Of a DNA stretch of 64,000 nt, positions 1 through 12,867 are shown in pieces. A program made the translations under genes and the position numbers. Position 1 is the first letter of the stretch, and each line of letters opens with the position of its first letter. This stretch comes from Phalacrocorax aristotelis (lineage: Eukaryota > Chordata > Aves > Suliformes > Phalacrocoracidae). The stretch spans positions 2,976,001 through 3,040,000 of the forward strand of contig NC_134286.1 in NCBI RefSeq assembly GCF_949628215.1. The letters run 5' to 3'. The notes below the pieces were generated by a model. It saw only the letters and a list, made by a program, of their open reading frames with translations. It was not told the DNA's origin and made no database searches.

Positions 1-2110
1 CCACCTCGCAGTAATTGCACAGGGAATGTTCAAGTTGTTTTTTCTATTTTATTTTTAAAGCCAGTGTGAAGGAACAGAGAAATGTAAAAGTAATCAACAG
101 TGGAAAAAAAAGGCAGACACGAGTTATAAAACATCAAATACAGAGCAGGATCGGAACAATTGCATAATGAAGTTGAGAGCATAAAAAGTGATAAGAAAAG
201 CAAAGGCAGTGAATGAAAGGAAACTTTACAGGGAGGTGAAATAAAATTAGAACAGTTTTCAGGTACAGTGCAGAAACAAGGAGCTGGAAAAGCAGCCCGG
301 GTATCTGCCAGAGCAAGGGCAAGATATTATCCAAAGAAGTGACCGTGGTAAAAGGTTGAATTATTGCTTTATGATTTGGAAAGTAAAGCAAGATTTAAAC
401 CTTCTCACAGAAGACAGCATGGAAGAAATAAGTCCCAATGTGTTTTCCGTACCGTTGGTAATTAATGTCCTAAGGAACCTCCCAGGCAGCATGACGGCTG
501 CTGGGCAAACATCTGCAACAGGCTGACCTGGTCCTGAGGACAAGGTGACAGGCCAATGTGACCCTTTGCCAGGAGGTCTCCTAACCCCAGCGAGCTCAGG
601 CAGCTGCAGCCATCCAGCAGGCACACACAGGCCTGTCGGAATCAAGACTTCCTACGGTAAGTCCTTTCCTCAGGAAGCTCCAACATGAAGCAGGCTCCAA
701 AGCAACAGCCTTTAGAAAAGGCAAAAGAGATACTGATAACACCCACAGAAAGAATTAGACTGCCTTGCTAATTCACAAGCACAACCAGAAAGAACAGAGT
801 CTGCATTTCACTTGAAATCGCTAAGTTTCTCCCTGATGGAAGACTTCCAAATTCATGGACTAACACACATGACCTTAGCGGTCAGGTAGATGTTTCCTGT
901 GTCCCGGGGGACACCATGCATGTAATAAGGTGCACCACAGACACTGGCCATAATTTTCCTCCTTGGGCCTTCCCAAGACAGAGCTCTTCGCTCGCATAGC
1001 CCAGGCAGAGCTTAGCAAAAGGGCAGGCAAGCTTGCACACGTGCTACCCCCAACCCAGCAAAGGGCACCTCTGCTACTGCCCCACATCAGAAGGTCACCT
1101 CCACTGCCTGGTGTGTGCCATCAGCTGCACCCCAGCCACAGGGGGGCTGGAGGTGCCTTACTGTGTTTTGAAAACAGCTCACATCCTTTAGTGGAAGAGG
1201 ATTTTCAGCACTATAAAGCTTGAAGGACACATTCTCCCTGAATTTAAGACACTGTTTCAACCTTTCCTTTCATTCACATAATCTCTCCTATTAAACTAAG
1301 ACTTTACTTGAATAGACTCACAAGAAGCAGTGACTGAGTCATGGGGACTAAAACACTGACGACAGAGATTCAGAAGCCAGCTAGGGATCAAGCGTTTCAG
1401 CCAGCCTCCCTCCACAGATCAACCGTTCTGCCCAAGTCTAAAACAAGTATTAGTGGGTTTATGCCCTTCTCAGGCAGGAAAGGCATCAGCAGGAGACAGA
1501 GTGCAGAAATAGGACAGAAGTAGTAGATTTGGTTCACTGTGCTTGTTTTTGGCTTACAGGTGGTGGTGAGGATCTTCTGCCTATAAAATAATTTCCCCCT
1601 TACCTGTAAAGGCACAAGGAGTAATTTAGTCACTGAGAAGACACGGGTTTACGTTTTTACATGTTGAACTAGCAGGGTAGCCTTAAACGCGATTCAAACG
1701 CTCACCAAGGCAATTCTCTGAAGATCACCCATCCCTCCCTCTCTGCAGCCAGCGCCAGGCAATATTTGCAGGGGCGGGAGCTGAGCCAGCTCCAGCAGTT
1801 ACTCCCAAGTACAGTATCTGCTCCATGGTTCTCCAGCAGGAGAGGGTAGGACACCAAACTCATTAGCTTTTGTGTTTATCAAGTTGCCTCAGTTTTACTT
1901 TGAGCCTCAAGGTCATTTTAAATACTAGAGAAACATCTTTGTTTCAGTATCTTGGTTTTACAAGTATTTCAGTGACTAAGGAGAACCATGAAGTTGTAGA
2001 TATTTCGTGCCTCATCTGAATCTTTCTTTGAAGCTGTAAACAAAAAGCAGGTCTTTTAACTCATACGCTTCTCTGAAAAATAGAAGCTACCTGGCCTGAG
2101 AGCCCTGTAT
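1..2110. other. Unassigned unique sequence, no gene seen
   Basis: No coding exon, RNA gene or interspersed repeat is recognised here. The first 400 bases are purine-rich on the plus strand. Open frames of 60-94 codons occur on both strands, but none resembles a known protein. A perfect 7-base inverted repeat lies at 1777-1793 (GGAGCTG-AGC-CAGCTCC). It is short enough to be chance. Confidence 0.6.
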
Positions 2111-2124
2111 CTTCCCTTCTGCTA

Positions 2125-2137
2125 CCACTAGAGGGAG
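2125..2137 (+). promoter_or_regulatory. Candidate CTCF binding site, plus orientation
   Basis: The sequence CCACTAGAGGGAG fits the CTCF core consensus CCASYAGRKGGC at 11 of 12 positions, with A in place of the final C. CTCF anchors chromatin loops, and motif direction matters for pairing. The site lies just downstream of a pyrimidine-rich stretch in otherwise plain sequence. It is called from the core motif only; the flanking weaker positions were not scored. Confidence 0.4.
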
Positions 2138-2139
2138 AA

Positions 2140-4030
2140 ACCTATTCCTGGGATCCCATGGCTTCTAGGCTATTTTTGGAATTGAACCAGAAATATTTCT
2201 GTTATATGTAAAAATGTTTGTCCATTTGCGGTAAGGACAGGTAATGCAAATGGAGAGCCTCTAAGAATAAAGTGGGATAAACATTCCTCCCCCCTCCCCA
2301 AATAAACTGCAATTATAATCTTCAAACCTTGTGAATTTAAACACTGCTGCAATTGTTCTTCTTTGTTGGTAATACAAATCCTTCCACTGTGTTTACTCCC
2401 ATTGCATCCAGGGCAGGGCAGGCCAAACAGGAAGAAAGGAAAAGAATCACAGAATACTGGGTTTCTATCAATATCGGAACAAAGGATGTTTTCTAGTGGC
2501 TTTAAACCAATTCTCACTGAAAAAACAAAATTTTCTATTAGCTGTAAGGAACGCTGGAAATTCATTCTGGACTGGAAAAAATCCTAAAGTAGCATTTAAA
2601 TAAAATAAAAATTCTAGAATTCTGGATTTGCAACCCTCACCTTCCTTTTCTTATCCTAATTCAACTGCAAGACTCATATTGATGAATACTTCTTGTGTCA
2701 CTATATTTTAAACACTTGAACTAATAATGATTGCTTTTGATAAGTATTTATAGCAGTGACAAGGTCATTCCACTGGTATGGAAAGTGTCTTTGCAAAACA
2801 CTTTCCAACATGGGCGCAAAACACTTTGCCCAATTAAATCCACCCTCTCTCCCTCCCTAAGTACAAAATGTCTCAGCCTCAGACACGCTGAGTAACCACT
2901 GAAATGTGCTTTCAAATATAGGCTGCTGGTGGCCAGCAATGAGCAACCAGACCTGGCTTCATGACACAGATCATGACAGTCTTAGAGGGGAAAAAAAGGC
3001 CATTTTCCCAGACAACGGGGCAGTCTGCAGATTCAAGCCTTGACCACATTCTTTCTGGGATACTCATTGTCCTTTTTCTCTACAAAAAAGAGCAGCAACA
3101 CTGACCCTTAAGGTCAAGAAGAATGAATCTTTGAAAATCTTAGACTTAATTGAACCGCAGGTGCAAACAATACCACATTCCTAGGGGAAAAACTTACCCC
3201 AAAATTATTCCTTCCTATCCCTTAAAGGCAGTTGCAAAGCAGCTCTGTCAACTGATCATGGAATAGCTTTGCTTGGAAAGGGTTTCTGAAGGCTCTCTGG
3301 TTGGACCCTTTGTTGAAAACAGGGCCAACTTCAAAGGCAGAGCCTCTTCCATTTAGGCTTTGAGTATTTACTTCTTCACTGCAAGGACACACTGGCGACT
3401 CATGTTCAGCTTTTCCCGCAGGGCCCCCAGGTCTTTGCCTGCCAAGCTGCCCCTCAGCCAGTCCCCAGCCTGTACGGTTGTATGGAGTTACTCCGAACCA
3501 GGTGCAGGACTTGGCATTGTCTGTGATGACCTTCATGAGGGCTGCCAGCCCATTTCTCCAGCCTGCTAAGACCAAGTTGGAAAGCAGTCCTGTCCTTTGA
3601 CTATTGACTACTTCCCCCAGTTTGGTGTCACCCCTACACCAATCTCACGTCTTGAGAGCCATAAACCTCTTTGGTACAGTGCCAGAGGCAGAAGACAGAC
3701 TAAACCCACACAAATAGGAAAATATTTTCTTGGCTTATCAGCCCCAACCTCCTACTGCAGTGGCCAAGGTTAGCAGCTAATCCCTCCTATGTCCACTGAG
3801 CAAGTATCTTGCCTGCACAGTTTTGACTGGAAAGCTAGCACTCACCGTTTGCTCTTTTGTCAGACTGTCCTATAGTTCAGGTGTTGTTAGCTTAGATATT
3901 GTTCTCTATTATCACACTCAGCCTAAGCTCTGTCTCTCCTCACCATGCACTAAACTAGGAAAACCTTGTTATTCTAATCCTCACACAGATAAAAAAAAAC
4001 TTAAGTGAGCAAACCAACTAAGACTTCCAC
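2140..4030. other. Unassigned unique sequence
   Basis: No gene is recognised. A 131-codon minus-strand frame (2170-2565) contains no known domain and overlaps a 74-codon plus-strand frame. An octamer ATGCAAAT occurs at 2244-2251. The short string GAATCACAGAATAC near 2446 resembles a CR1 tail but is not followed by CR1 sequence, so it is not called as a repeat. Confidence 0.55.
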
Positions 4031-4034
4031 CTGC

Positions 4035-4080
4035 AGAGGCTGGCACTGAGGCACAGAGGGGGGGAAGCACATCTTCCCCC
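4035..4080 (+). repeat. Possible MIR-like SINE fragment
   Basis: The words CACTGAGGCACAGAGG followed by a G run and GAAGC resemble the conserved core of MIR-type amniote SINEs (ACTGAGGCACAGAGAGG). Only about 45 bases match and the flanks are not recognisable, so this may be chance. Confidence 0.25.
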
Positions 4081-6677
4081 ATCAGCCGCACACCTGGGGA
4101 GCCAAAGCATCAAGTAAAACAAGCTTTTCTTTTCCTGCTGCTTTACTCGATGCTTTTTCAGACCAGCTGCAATATCTCCCTCACTGAACCCGAGGTCACT
4201 TTAGCACTGTTTCTGTAAAAAAGGCTGGAAACTAAAATTGGTGTTAAAAGTTCTAACTCATCACCCATCGCACCTACAGTATTTTGTTGTTGTCATAATT
4301 GTGAGGATGGTGGGACTTGGGATTTAAAAACTGCGGCTGTTTGTTTGCTCCGAGTGATTTTCTTCTCCTGTGATGATTTCATATCAGAAAGCTTAAGACA
4401 ACATTCCAGATTTTTTCCCCCCCTTTTGTGCGCATGTGTCTATTTACAAGCACACATATATATAAAAAATAGAAAACATTCCACAGTAAATTTTCCTTTC
4501 TGACGGGATTTCCACCAGCCTTACAGAGTGACAGCATATGTGCTATGTATGTCACTCAGACTTTTCCTTTAACTGCAAAGTTTGTGTCAAAATCTGTTCT
4601 GAAACAACTCTGCAACATGTACTTCATATAACCCTGAATTACAGGTTCGGCTGCGTTTTAAGTATGAAATATTAAGTGAGATCATAATAGTTAAATCACT
4701 CCATTGTCACTCCAACACTAACTCAGGTTGGCAGAGCTCATGCTCAATGATGTCACCATCTATACCTTGCTGCAGTTGCCAGCAGAGCCCGGTTCGCATA
4801 AATTAGCTTCGATCGATGAAAAGTATTAACGCTTTTTATTTTTACCTTGGAGCACACTTTGAATTATCGGTTGCTTTTTAGTGTTTTAAAAATGCATATG
4901 GGTGAGTCAAGTGGCAGGCTAGAATATGCAGCAGTGACAAACTGCAGAAGCATGGTCAGCGCGCTGGAAGCCAAAGGGACAGGAGACAAACACCCCTCGC
5001 AGCCAGCAACCCCTTGGTAATGTCCAAAACCTGCCGCCCAATTTGCAGTTTGGGAAGACTACCAAAGCCCAGCCCTGAAATAGCAAGGACAGCTGTAGGA
5101 TGGATCTCACCATCTTTCCACACATTAAACACCGCCCCACTTTGCATCAACTCCCACTGAAATAAATAACTCAAGAACTACACAACATAAATAACAGCAG
5201 AACGGTTAGAAAAAAATTCATCTCTCCATCTTCTAAAAATAGCTTCCTTTTGGCTAAGTTGTTCCTTTATGTCTTTCCTTGAGAAAGCCGTGATGAACAG
5301 AATACTGATTGGGAATCGCTAGCAGAGGCTGCCTCAGGAGCACCATTAAGAGGCACATTTCTCCCAGAGCCTCCTGTGTTTCAGACAGAGGAGAGGGCAT
5401 GTTCCAATCTCCTTTTTCTCAAGGTTGGAGCAAGGACTGCCCGCTCCCTCTCCTTTTCATCCCCATGACTCTCAAGGCTTTCTCTACCCAAGACATGCCT
5501 CTGCCCACACAGAAAGCTCTGCTCAGTGCCTCTCTCGGGCTGGGAGGCTGGCCGAGCTCCCAATCTCCCACGGGAAATCCAGCGTGGCCCCAGCACTTGC
5601 TGTGGTCTTGCAGGGAGCTGCCAACAGGACCTACACGGGACGGAAGCTGCATCTGAAAGGTCTTCAGCAGTCCTTCACTGGGTCGTCTCTTAACTCCATG
5701 CTTTTAATTCTTACGTTCACAAATGCAATAGTTACAGCCCGACTGGGGTGAAGCTCAGGGAAACCCATCCTCGCCCTGCTCCATTTCCACAACAAAGCTT
5801 CACGGACCAAGTGAAGCTCTCCTCACACCAGCACGTTTCAAGTCAGACACGACCACAATGAATTCATGCAAATAAACTCCACTCCACTGCTTTGAGAGCT
5901 TTCCATGGTTTGCCCTCAAAGCAGGAGACACTAAAGTCAGTTGACATCTTAAACACAAAAATGAAAACTGCTTTCAAAGGCGTTTGGAGGGGGACGCCGC
6001 CATCCTCTCCTCCTGCGGGCCGAAGCCACTGAGATTTGCAGTGCTCTCAGCACTTCATCCAGAGGCTGCGAGGGGATGGGAGGTTTGCTTTTTCCACACA
6101 ACGTCCTGAGCAACTCTGCAGGAAGAGCTTGAGCAACCAAAACACCTTATTGTGCCACCTTGCAATGTTTTCCAAACTCCCTGAAACCTACCAAAATGGA
6201 GGAAAAATATCTGTGCTGGTAGTGACGGAGCTATATAGGGCGTTAGGGAAGGGAGTGACAGGAGTCAAATGCTGCGCTAAGCATACGGTTATAGCCAAAT
6301 AAATGGACAAAAGGTCAAATCAAAGACTATCCACAGTCAAGGTTTATTTCAGGACCCCTTCTTCTATCACTACTAGGGGAGCCACAGCCCTTTCAGAAAC
6401 AAGCTGTTCCTGCTATTGCTGGCTTTGGACAAAAAGCATACTGCTGCTAACCTCTTACATAAAGTGAACAGACAAACAGCTGAATTGCTGACCCCTAATG
6501 GCCTTTTCCCTAGGATTTGTGGGTTTGCACAAAGAAGCCAACATTTTACATGCAGCCCTCGATGGAGTTTGGAATTGTGCAGAAACACTTTGGAGTGCAC
6601 ACTCTTAACCCGATTGTTTGTGTACAATGTTCCTCCTCTCTGATGCCAAACACTGTAGGTCTCCGGGTTATTTTGGG
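4081..6677. other. Unassigned unique sequence
   Basis: No gene or clear repeat. A polypyrimidine/GT patch with CACACATATATATA lies at about 4415-4465. A mildly GC-rich stretch at 5380-5660 is open in several frames (up to 115 codons) on both strands, which is a composition effect and not evidence of coding. An octamer ATGCAAAT is at 5866-5873. Confidence 0.55.
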
Positions 6678-6692
6678 TTTTTTTTTTTTTTT
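6678..6692 (+). repeat. Poly-T tract (15 T)
   Basis: An uninterrupted run of 15 T follows GGG. It is a simple homopolymer. No adjoining retroposon body is recognisable, so it is not called as a SINE or retrogene tail. Confidence 0.9.
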
Positions 6693-6894
6693 AAGCTGCT
6701 TGGCCATACACAACTTTGAAACCCTGTCTATACCTCCACTGCCATTAACACTGCAATATAAGCACGAGTCTGCAGACAGGGGCATTCCTCTTTGTTACAG
6801 TCCATCTTCTTTTTTCGGAGCTGAGCGCTCAGAGCTCGGTGGATGCGAGCTCCAAAATTATTAAACACTCCTTGGCTGCAAACGTGCAAGTTTT

Positions 6895-7095
6895 CTGTGA
6901 CTGAACACATGGAGCAGGCAGCAATGTGCATCAGGTTTATTTTATGAGTGGGAGATATTTAGCAAGAGCTGTTGACTCAGTCTGAATTTTGACTAAACAA
7001 TTCTCTTCATCCGTACTTGCATATTGATTGATTTAACAGGGGTTTTTTTTAGAGACTTCTGTCAGTTGGCAACATATATAAAACATCCGTAAGGA
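6895..7095. promoter_or_regulatory. Candidate conserved non-coding element
   Basis: The block is AT-rich and nearly CpG-free. It contains an AP-1-like TGACTCAG, two TTGACTMA-type words, TGATTGATTTAAC (homeodomain/PBX-like) and a T run. The style matches vertebrate developmental enhancers. This is a motif-based guess; conservation was not tested. Confidence 0.25.
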
Positions 7096-7680
7096 AGCGC
7101 GGTTTCCCTTTGAATGGAGAACCACAGGCAAACCTCAGGCACAAGCTGCCAACCCGCGGAGCGGCACCTTTCCATGAAACCCCAGGCTACGCTGACTTAC
7201 CCTGCCCAGCAAACCCCAGTGCCTCCAGCAGCCCGCCCCCATTAGAGCCATTAAACCCCCTCAAACAGGATGGTAAAAGCACGCGCTATAGCGGAGTATT
7301 TCAAGGACCACACGCTACCTGTTAGCGACACACTGGATGTTTTCAAGCATCCCCAAGTAATCAAACCTCACACCTCGGAGGATGAGAAAGTGCAAGTGAT
7401 CCAGCAGCCCAACTGGGATATTTACACAAGCTAAGGATGAAAGCCCAGAACACTACAATACTCGAATTCAACGATAACAAAACAGCATTCAGGCATAACA
7501 GCAGGCACAAAAATCACCATTGTACATTTGGTTTCCAATCATTCGAGCTCTGAGCTAGTAAAAACTACAGTATATACTATCCTGTACTCTTCAGCTATAC
7601 TAAATCCTACCTGCGCACTTTTGTTTCAATTCAGAGACGGACTAATTGTTGCGAACGCACAAAGTATTACCTGGAATAAC
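7096..7680. other. Unassigned sequence between candidate enhancers
   Basis: A moderately GC-rich 200-base stretch (7110-7320) is open for 71 codons on the plus strand with no recognisable product. The rest is AT-rich unique sequence. No repeat or RNA gene is seen. Confidence 0.55.
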
Positions 7681-8035
7681 ACTTCAAATGTAAATTAACG
7701 GCTCTGTAAAATTATTGTAACGCAAGAGTACCATGGTTTATTAACAGCAGATTTGCAAGGTTAATTTTCAATTATGTATTTCTTATTAATTTCCTAGCTG
7801 TCTTGCTATTATTAAATTTAAAGAGGAAGATACTTCCAATGTGTCCGGCTTCTGTGGCATTATTACTGATAATTATTCCTATTTTCCAATTTGTGTTACT
7901 CTCGTGTCTTGCAAAATTTGTAATTAATGAGCAAATAATTATAGCAGCACTTACTAGAGCTGCTTTAGTCAAAGCTGTGTCAGCTTTTGCATTAGGATCC
8001 CCATTTTTCAAGGGTTTATAACTCAAGCATAAAAA
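7680..8035. promoter_or_regulatory. Candidate conserved non-coding element rich in homeodomain words
   Basis: About 350 bases of AT-rich sequence hold repeated TTAAT/ATTAA and TAATTA-type words, including TTTGTAATTAATGAGC at 7917-7932, plus TTAATTTTCAATTATG and GATAATTATTCC. CpG is almost absent. Overlapping frames of 84 codons (minus) and 72 codons (plus) are both hydrophobic and have no known domain, which is typical of an AT-rich element open in both directions. A developmental enhancer is the likeliest reading. Not verified by alignment. Confidence 0.35.
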
Positions 8036-8374
8036 TTCACTCTGGGCAGAGCCTTGTCATAAGAGTTATCTGCTGAGCATGATTTTTTTGTTTTTAAGTG
8101 TTTCTAAGCAGCATTATTTGGTTCCTTTTTTAAGTTATGGACATTTTTAAAAAAAATCTTAAGCTTCCAAGGACATTAAGTTTACAGCTCTCCATTTTTC
8201 CTCTGCTCCAATGTCTCTGAAATAAAGACATTTTATTTTAAGGTGAAAGCATTCACCTTTAGAAATATGAAATAAGATGCCTCAGCATCTCCAAAGACCA
8301 GAGCGAGGTTTTTAGCGCCTGGTGGTCATTAGCTTTACAAAACAGACACAGAAGAGAGCTTGACATTCATGGAT

Positions 8375-8720
8375 GTTTATGCTGATCCCAACCAGTTAAG
8401 CATTCATGCACATAGTCAATTAAGGCACATGAGTGGTCCTTAGAAGTCAACAGGCCTGTCCACCCTCTCCGAGATGCACATGCATTCACCGCCCTGATTC
8501 AGCAAAACAAAGCGTTTCTTTTGACGCAAGTTTTAGGCTGTCCCTATTCACAGCAAACTGTTGTCCACGCGCTTGGGAAAACTGAGCATCGCAGGGTTCA
8601 GTTCTTCAGGATGCTGAGGATCCAGCAGCCTTTAAACCCCCAGGGCTTAAAAGGCTCAGCACCTCCCCGGTGGGGTGCTCAGCATCGTGCAGTGTCCTGT
8701 CTGGTGTCAGCATAAAACTT
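8375..8720. repeat. Possible decayed sauropsid palindromic repeat relics
   Basis: CCCTGATTCAGCAAA (near 8494), TTAAGCATTCATGCACAT (near 8396) and the imperfect inverted pair GCTCAGCACC ... GGTGCTCAGC (about 8654-8683) are reminiscent of old palindromic elements common in bird, crocodile and turtle DNA. Only fragments are recognisable. The family name is not known to me and the assignment is weak. Confidence 0.3.
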
Positions 8721-9605
8721 CTCACAAACCTGTTGCTTCTCTTTCGTCCAGAAGAGGAAACGAGCAGATTCCAAACCACAAGGTTTGCTATACAGCCCAA
8801 TCACTTTGCCACAATGTAAAATTTGATAGTGACAGCCCTAGAGCAAATAAATTCTGCACAATTTTGGGTCTACAGGGAAGCTCATCCCAGCTGCTTCCTC
8901 TAAAGGTCCCGCATAACTGGTCATCCAGAAAACACTGAACGCACCCCATCATCACTGCCTGGCCTTCTGTATACCTCCTCCTGCAAAGAGCTTTGGAGCA
9001 GTCACCTAGCTCCTGGGAAGCCACTCTTGGAGCTGTTTGACCTCAATACTGAGCTTAATTAAAGCAAGGCCACAGTGATTCAGCAAACAGTGAATAGCAA
9101 CAAGTCAACAGCGCTGTGCATACCAGCTTTAGTTCATTTTATGCAAACTTCAAAGAGCAGGGTGGATTAAGACACTTCCAGCAGCAAACAAACAGCAAAA
9201 ATACACATCACAAAACAAGTATTATTGGGAAATAGAGACAAGACAAAAACAAAGAGTGGGGAGACCTACCTGCATGAGTCACAGCAAGTCATGGAAAGCA
9301 AGGTTCATCCTCTTGAAAGCCCAGGCAAATTACCCCAACAGCCTCCTCACTGGGAAAGGGGCAGCTGAACTCGGTGCACTTTTTATTTACTGTCCCTTGA
9401 CTACCATCAGCTGAGGCTCCTCACACCCTCATTTGGTATAATTATCTCCTCATGTTTGAGTTAATTTCTAATGAGGGGAATCCATTTCTTAATCAATTAG
9501 TCAATCCAGAGCCAGGGCACTGGAGCCTTTCACCACAATGACCAAGGGGGTGCAAACACACCTTCTCACTGGTGCCAACCTCATGGCCAAGCTGCATTTT
9601 ATAAT
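8721..9605. other. Unassigned unique sequence
   Basis: No gene, repeat or clear regulatory motif is seen. Short frames of up to 87 codons overlap on opposite strands. Confidence 0.55.
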
Positions 9606-9765
9606 CCCACACTGTCATTAGCCAACCCACCAATAATTTGCAGCCCTTGCTGTGTTACAGGAGTGTTGATATCTTTATTTCTACAAAGCAAATGCACAGA
9701 GGCTGCCCAACCACAGCTGATGCTTTTAATTTATAATTAACCCTTGCCATATAAACCAACCGTTC
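9606..9765. promoter_or_regulatory. Candidate enhancer-like AT-rich block
   Basis: The block holds CCAATAATTTG, GATATCTTTATT, CAACCACAGCTGATG (RUNX-like ACCACA beside an E-box CAGCTG) and TTTATAATTAACCC within 160 bases. Word content suggests a small enhancer. Weak evidence. Confidence 0.22.
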
Positions 9766-9859
9766 CTCCTCAGTTTAGGTGCCTGTCTGTCTGTCACTTT
9801 CTCTTGCTGACCTAATGGCATGAGCTTTGCCAGCTAAGATCAGTTTGCTAAATCTAGTC

Positions 9860-10165
9860 AGAGGAATCTATATGTGCTGATATTCTCTAGTTGCTGATGG
9901 CCTCGCATTTTGACTGTAACCATGGTGCTGCTGGATTTATCATGGCTGCATGGCACAATGTGTATCTCATTATTCTTTCCTGGCAGCTTTGTATAGCTTT
10001 TATTTAGCTGTAAAAATAATTTACATTTCTTGAGCATCTGAATTAAAGATAAAATAGAACTGTGACATCGAGTGTTGGAGATTTTATGCAAATTTATTTA
10101 TAAATATAAATCACAGTTAGAATGCAAAATTACACAAATGCCTTCTACAAATCACCCATCTCTTA
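9860..10165. promoter_or_regulatory. Candidate conserved non-coding element with octamer site
   Basis: Three hundred AT-rich bases with almost no CpG hold a perfect octamer ATGCAAAT at 10086-10093, directly followed by TTATTTATAAATA (MEF2/FOX-like), and upstream TTAGCTGTAAAAATAATT and CATGGCTGCATGG words. The density of known factor words and lack of repeats suggest an enhancer. Not tested by alignment. Confidence 0.3.
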
Positions 10166-10794
10166 AAGAAATTAATTCTTTGGGTTTTTAAGAAAACTGC
10201 CTTAACATGATATCTACATAGTTGCAATGTGAACAGAAACTCTGCAGAAAATCCGAAGTGGAATTCGAGTACCCTGGGTTGCCGATGAGATCACTTATGT
10301 GACAAGGAATTTTTTCACTCCGACGTCACTGACTTGAAATTGCTCCGGGTCACCAGCCCGTGGCACTCTCCGTCAGCTGCTCCCGGCCTGGGATGAAATC
10401 CGGGCCCCGCTGAGGTCACGGGCAAACTCTTGGTTGGCTTTACTGGGCCCACCATGTTCAGCTGTGACGAGTGGCGTAGGGGAAACACAGCAAAATCACG
10501 AGCCCACCTCATAGTGGCCACACAGCCCAAAACCTGGTCCAACAGCTGAGTTTCTCAAATATTCCAAAGTAACATTTCTGGGAAAACCCAGCAACTTGCA
10601 TCTAATTCCAATACACCTACACGTCATAAATCCAGGTATATTTTACTGTCTTTTGGGATTTCAAAATTGTAGAGAATGTATTTTTTAAAGTGGGATAAAA
10701 GCGATAGGGTTTTCCTCACTATAAAGCTACTTTGAGCGAATAATTTAACAGCAGTTATTTTGATTTCAAAATGGTCATAGATTTGGAAGATGAA
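10166..10794. other. Unassigned unique sequence
   Basis: A mildly GC-rich patch at 10310-10545 is open on the minus strand for 75 codons with no recognisable product. No exon signal or known repeat appears before the CR1 tail. Confidence 0.55.
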
Positions 10795-10857
10795 GTGCTA
10801 CGTTTGGACTTGATGATCTTGGAGGTCTTTTCCAACATAAATGATTCTATGATTCTA
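10795..10857 (+). repeat. CR1 LINE, 3' tail fragment
   Basis: The words TTTGGACTTGATGATCTTGG, AGGTCTTTTCCAAC and the terminal ATGATTCTATGATTCTA match the 3' end of avian CR1 retrotransposons. Only about 60 bases remain, so the copy is severely 5' truncated or old. CR1 is the dominant LINE of birds, so this is one of the best clues to the host group. Confidence 0.9.
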
Positions 10858-12865
10858 AATATGGCTTCATAATATTTCTTTTAAAACTTATGACTGTTTC
10901 TTTCTGCTATAACCTCAGGCTTTCCTTGCAGCCCCTTCTGGTGCTTGGTTATTTTAACATTCTTGCCTCTTACACAATATCTCTGGTTTATATTTGTGGG
11001 GAAAAAAATATCAGTGGTTGTTGCTTGACTTTCCAATAAAATAATCAACATGAGGTCTCACTTTCCATCAACAATTTTAGTAAAACATCCCTTCTGCTTG
11101 GCGGAAGCAGCACCCGAACCACCTCAGAAACCTCCGTGCTTCCCATCCTTCTGCCACGCTGAATTCTCCACTGTGCGGTCCTAATCCCAATGACCTTTAT
11201 CCAAGAAAAACAGTGGAGAACTGTTTCCTAAGGGGGAAAAAAAAAGCAGCATAAGAATATTAACTACCAATACCCTGCTCTTTCTTTAGCTCTTCTTCCA
11301 TGTTGAGGCCAAACGCAACTCTTGAATCAAAAGTAACACAGAAAATGACTTCTCCTTCAGTCGGAAAGCAGTCCTGCAGGGTGTTTGCTGCACTGAACCT
11401 GTGCAATTCCCACTGCCTAAATTTCTGAGCCTCTGCTCATTATACTACATATGAAAGCATCCAGCCGCATTTCGTGATGTCTTGCAGAGCACTTGTAGAC
11501 AAAGTCAGCTATCATCTCAGACATATTAAAACAGTTATTTAAGCATTTCATACTAACTGACGCGCAATTTAACCGTGCCACTTGCCTGTCACACAGCGCT
11601 GCTTGGCTTTCCGTGCATACGGCTGGGGTGAACCACAGGACAAAACCCTCCCCGCTTTGCATTTCTCTTGCCTGCCAGCTTGGGGGGGAGCCCAGGCAGC
11701 GAAAGCCTGCCTACCGAGCACCTCGGGAGCCCTTTGAGTTTCAAAGGTGATTCTTAATTATAGATTTGGGCAGTCAGTAACCGCCAGGCTGATCCAGACA
11801 CTCACACCTCTAAGGACTTGGTAAGACTGAAAAACTCAAGTCCCCCCATGGCTGTTATCACATGTACTACAGCTTTAGGGCATCCTACTTGCTTGTGGAA
11901 ATGGTACCTTGTGCCACGGTCACTGGTAGGGTTGGGAGCACAAGGAACACAGGCTCAGGTAAATTTTGCCTTTCAAACTGTAATAAATAACATATATTTT
12001 AAATAGTTTGGTTTTTTAATTTCACCTTCTGAGAAAATGCACAGGGAAGAAGGTCAAGGATTACAACAGAAAATACTCATAAAATGATCCTCTGGAATTT
12101 AGCAGGTTAGAAACTTTCTGTCGATGTTTTTAACCATCCCACAAAATTCCTTAAAAGAAACGTAGTTTTTGGTTAGGTCCCATGGAACATCCTAAAACAC
12201 AAGTAAAATGGATAATCTGGTGGGTTAACACTGGGGTTGTGTTTCTAATTTTATACGTTTAGTTTATCAGAAATACAATACCTTTTCTAGTCAATTATTG
12301 CTTCATCAGCATGCTCGGAGGGTGCCATGGAGCTGTGGGCAGAATACAGTCGTTTTCCCCAACACCACCAATATTAATCTTGATATTTGAGAAGTAGCAA
12401 CATCTACTGTAAAGAGCAAGAGAGTGATGGCTATGGATGTTCAGCTTCGCATCCCGGCTGGTACTGGACCAAACGCACTCACTGGGGCAGCCGAACCGTG
12501 GAGAAGAAATTAAAAAAAAAAAGGAAGGTGTATGAATGAGAAATGGCATAATTAAGGAGAGCCAAGTTAACTGGAGACTGATTTGACGAATATAGAATAG
12601 TTTTACATCTCGGGAGGGAGTAATACGGTTACAACCTCAGACGGCGCCCGAGGCCCCAGTCACGAGGAGTTTATGTGCTTCAGTCCCATCGCAGACAATT
12701 GGATTTAAGCACGTGTTCAAGTATGTGGCTGAGCAGGGGTGGTTTGCGAGATCTCTATAAAAGCACAACCTTCCATTCTCCCAAACCATATGGGTTTGAC
12801 TTCCCATATGGAGTGACAAAATAAAAATATATTCTAAAAATAGCTCTCAAAAAATGCACTGGCTG
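10858..12865. other. Unassigned unique sequence
   Basis: No gene is recognised. Simple A runs occur near 10998-11006, 11234-11243 and 12508-12521. Open frames of up to 84 codons have no known domain. A GC-rich patch at 11570-11740 has too few CpGs to call an island. Confidence 0.55.
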
Positions 12866-12867
12866 AA

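Noticed and set aside
2446..2462. GAATCACAGAATAC as a CR1 tail on the minus strand
   Set aside because: No CR1 body follows on the expected side.
2170..2565. 131-codon minus-strand frame as a gene
   Set aside because: Peptide resembles nothing known and overlaps a frame on the other strand.
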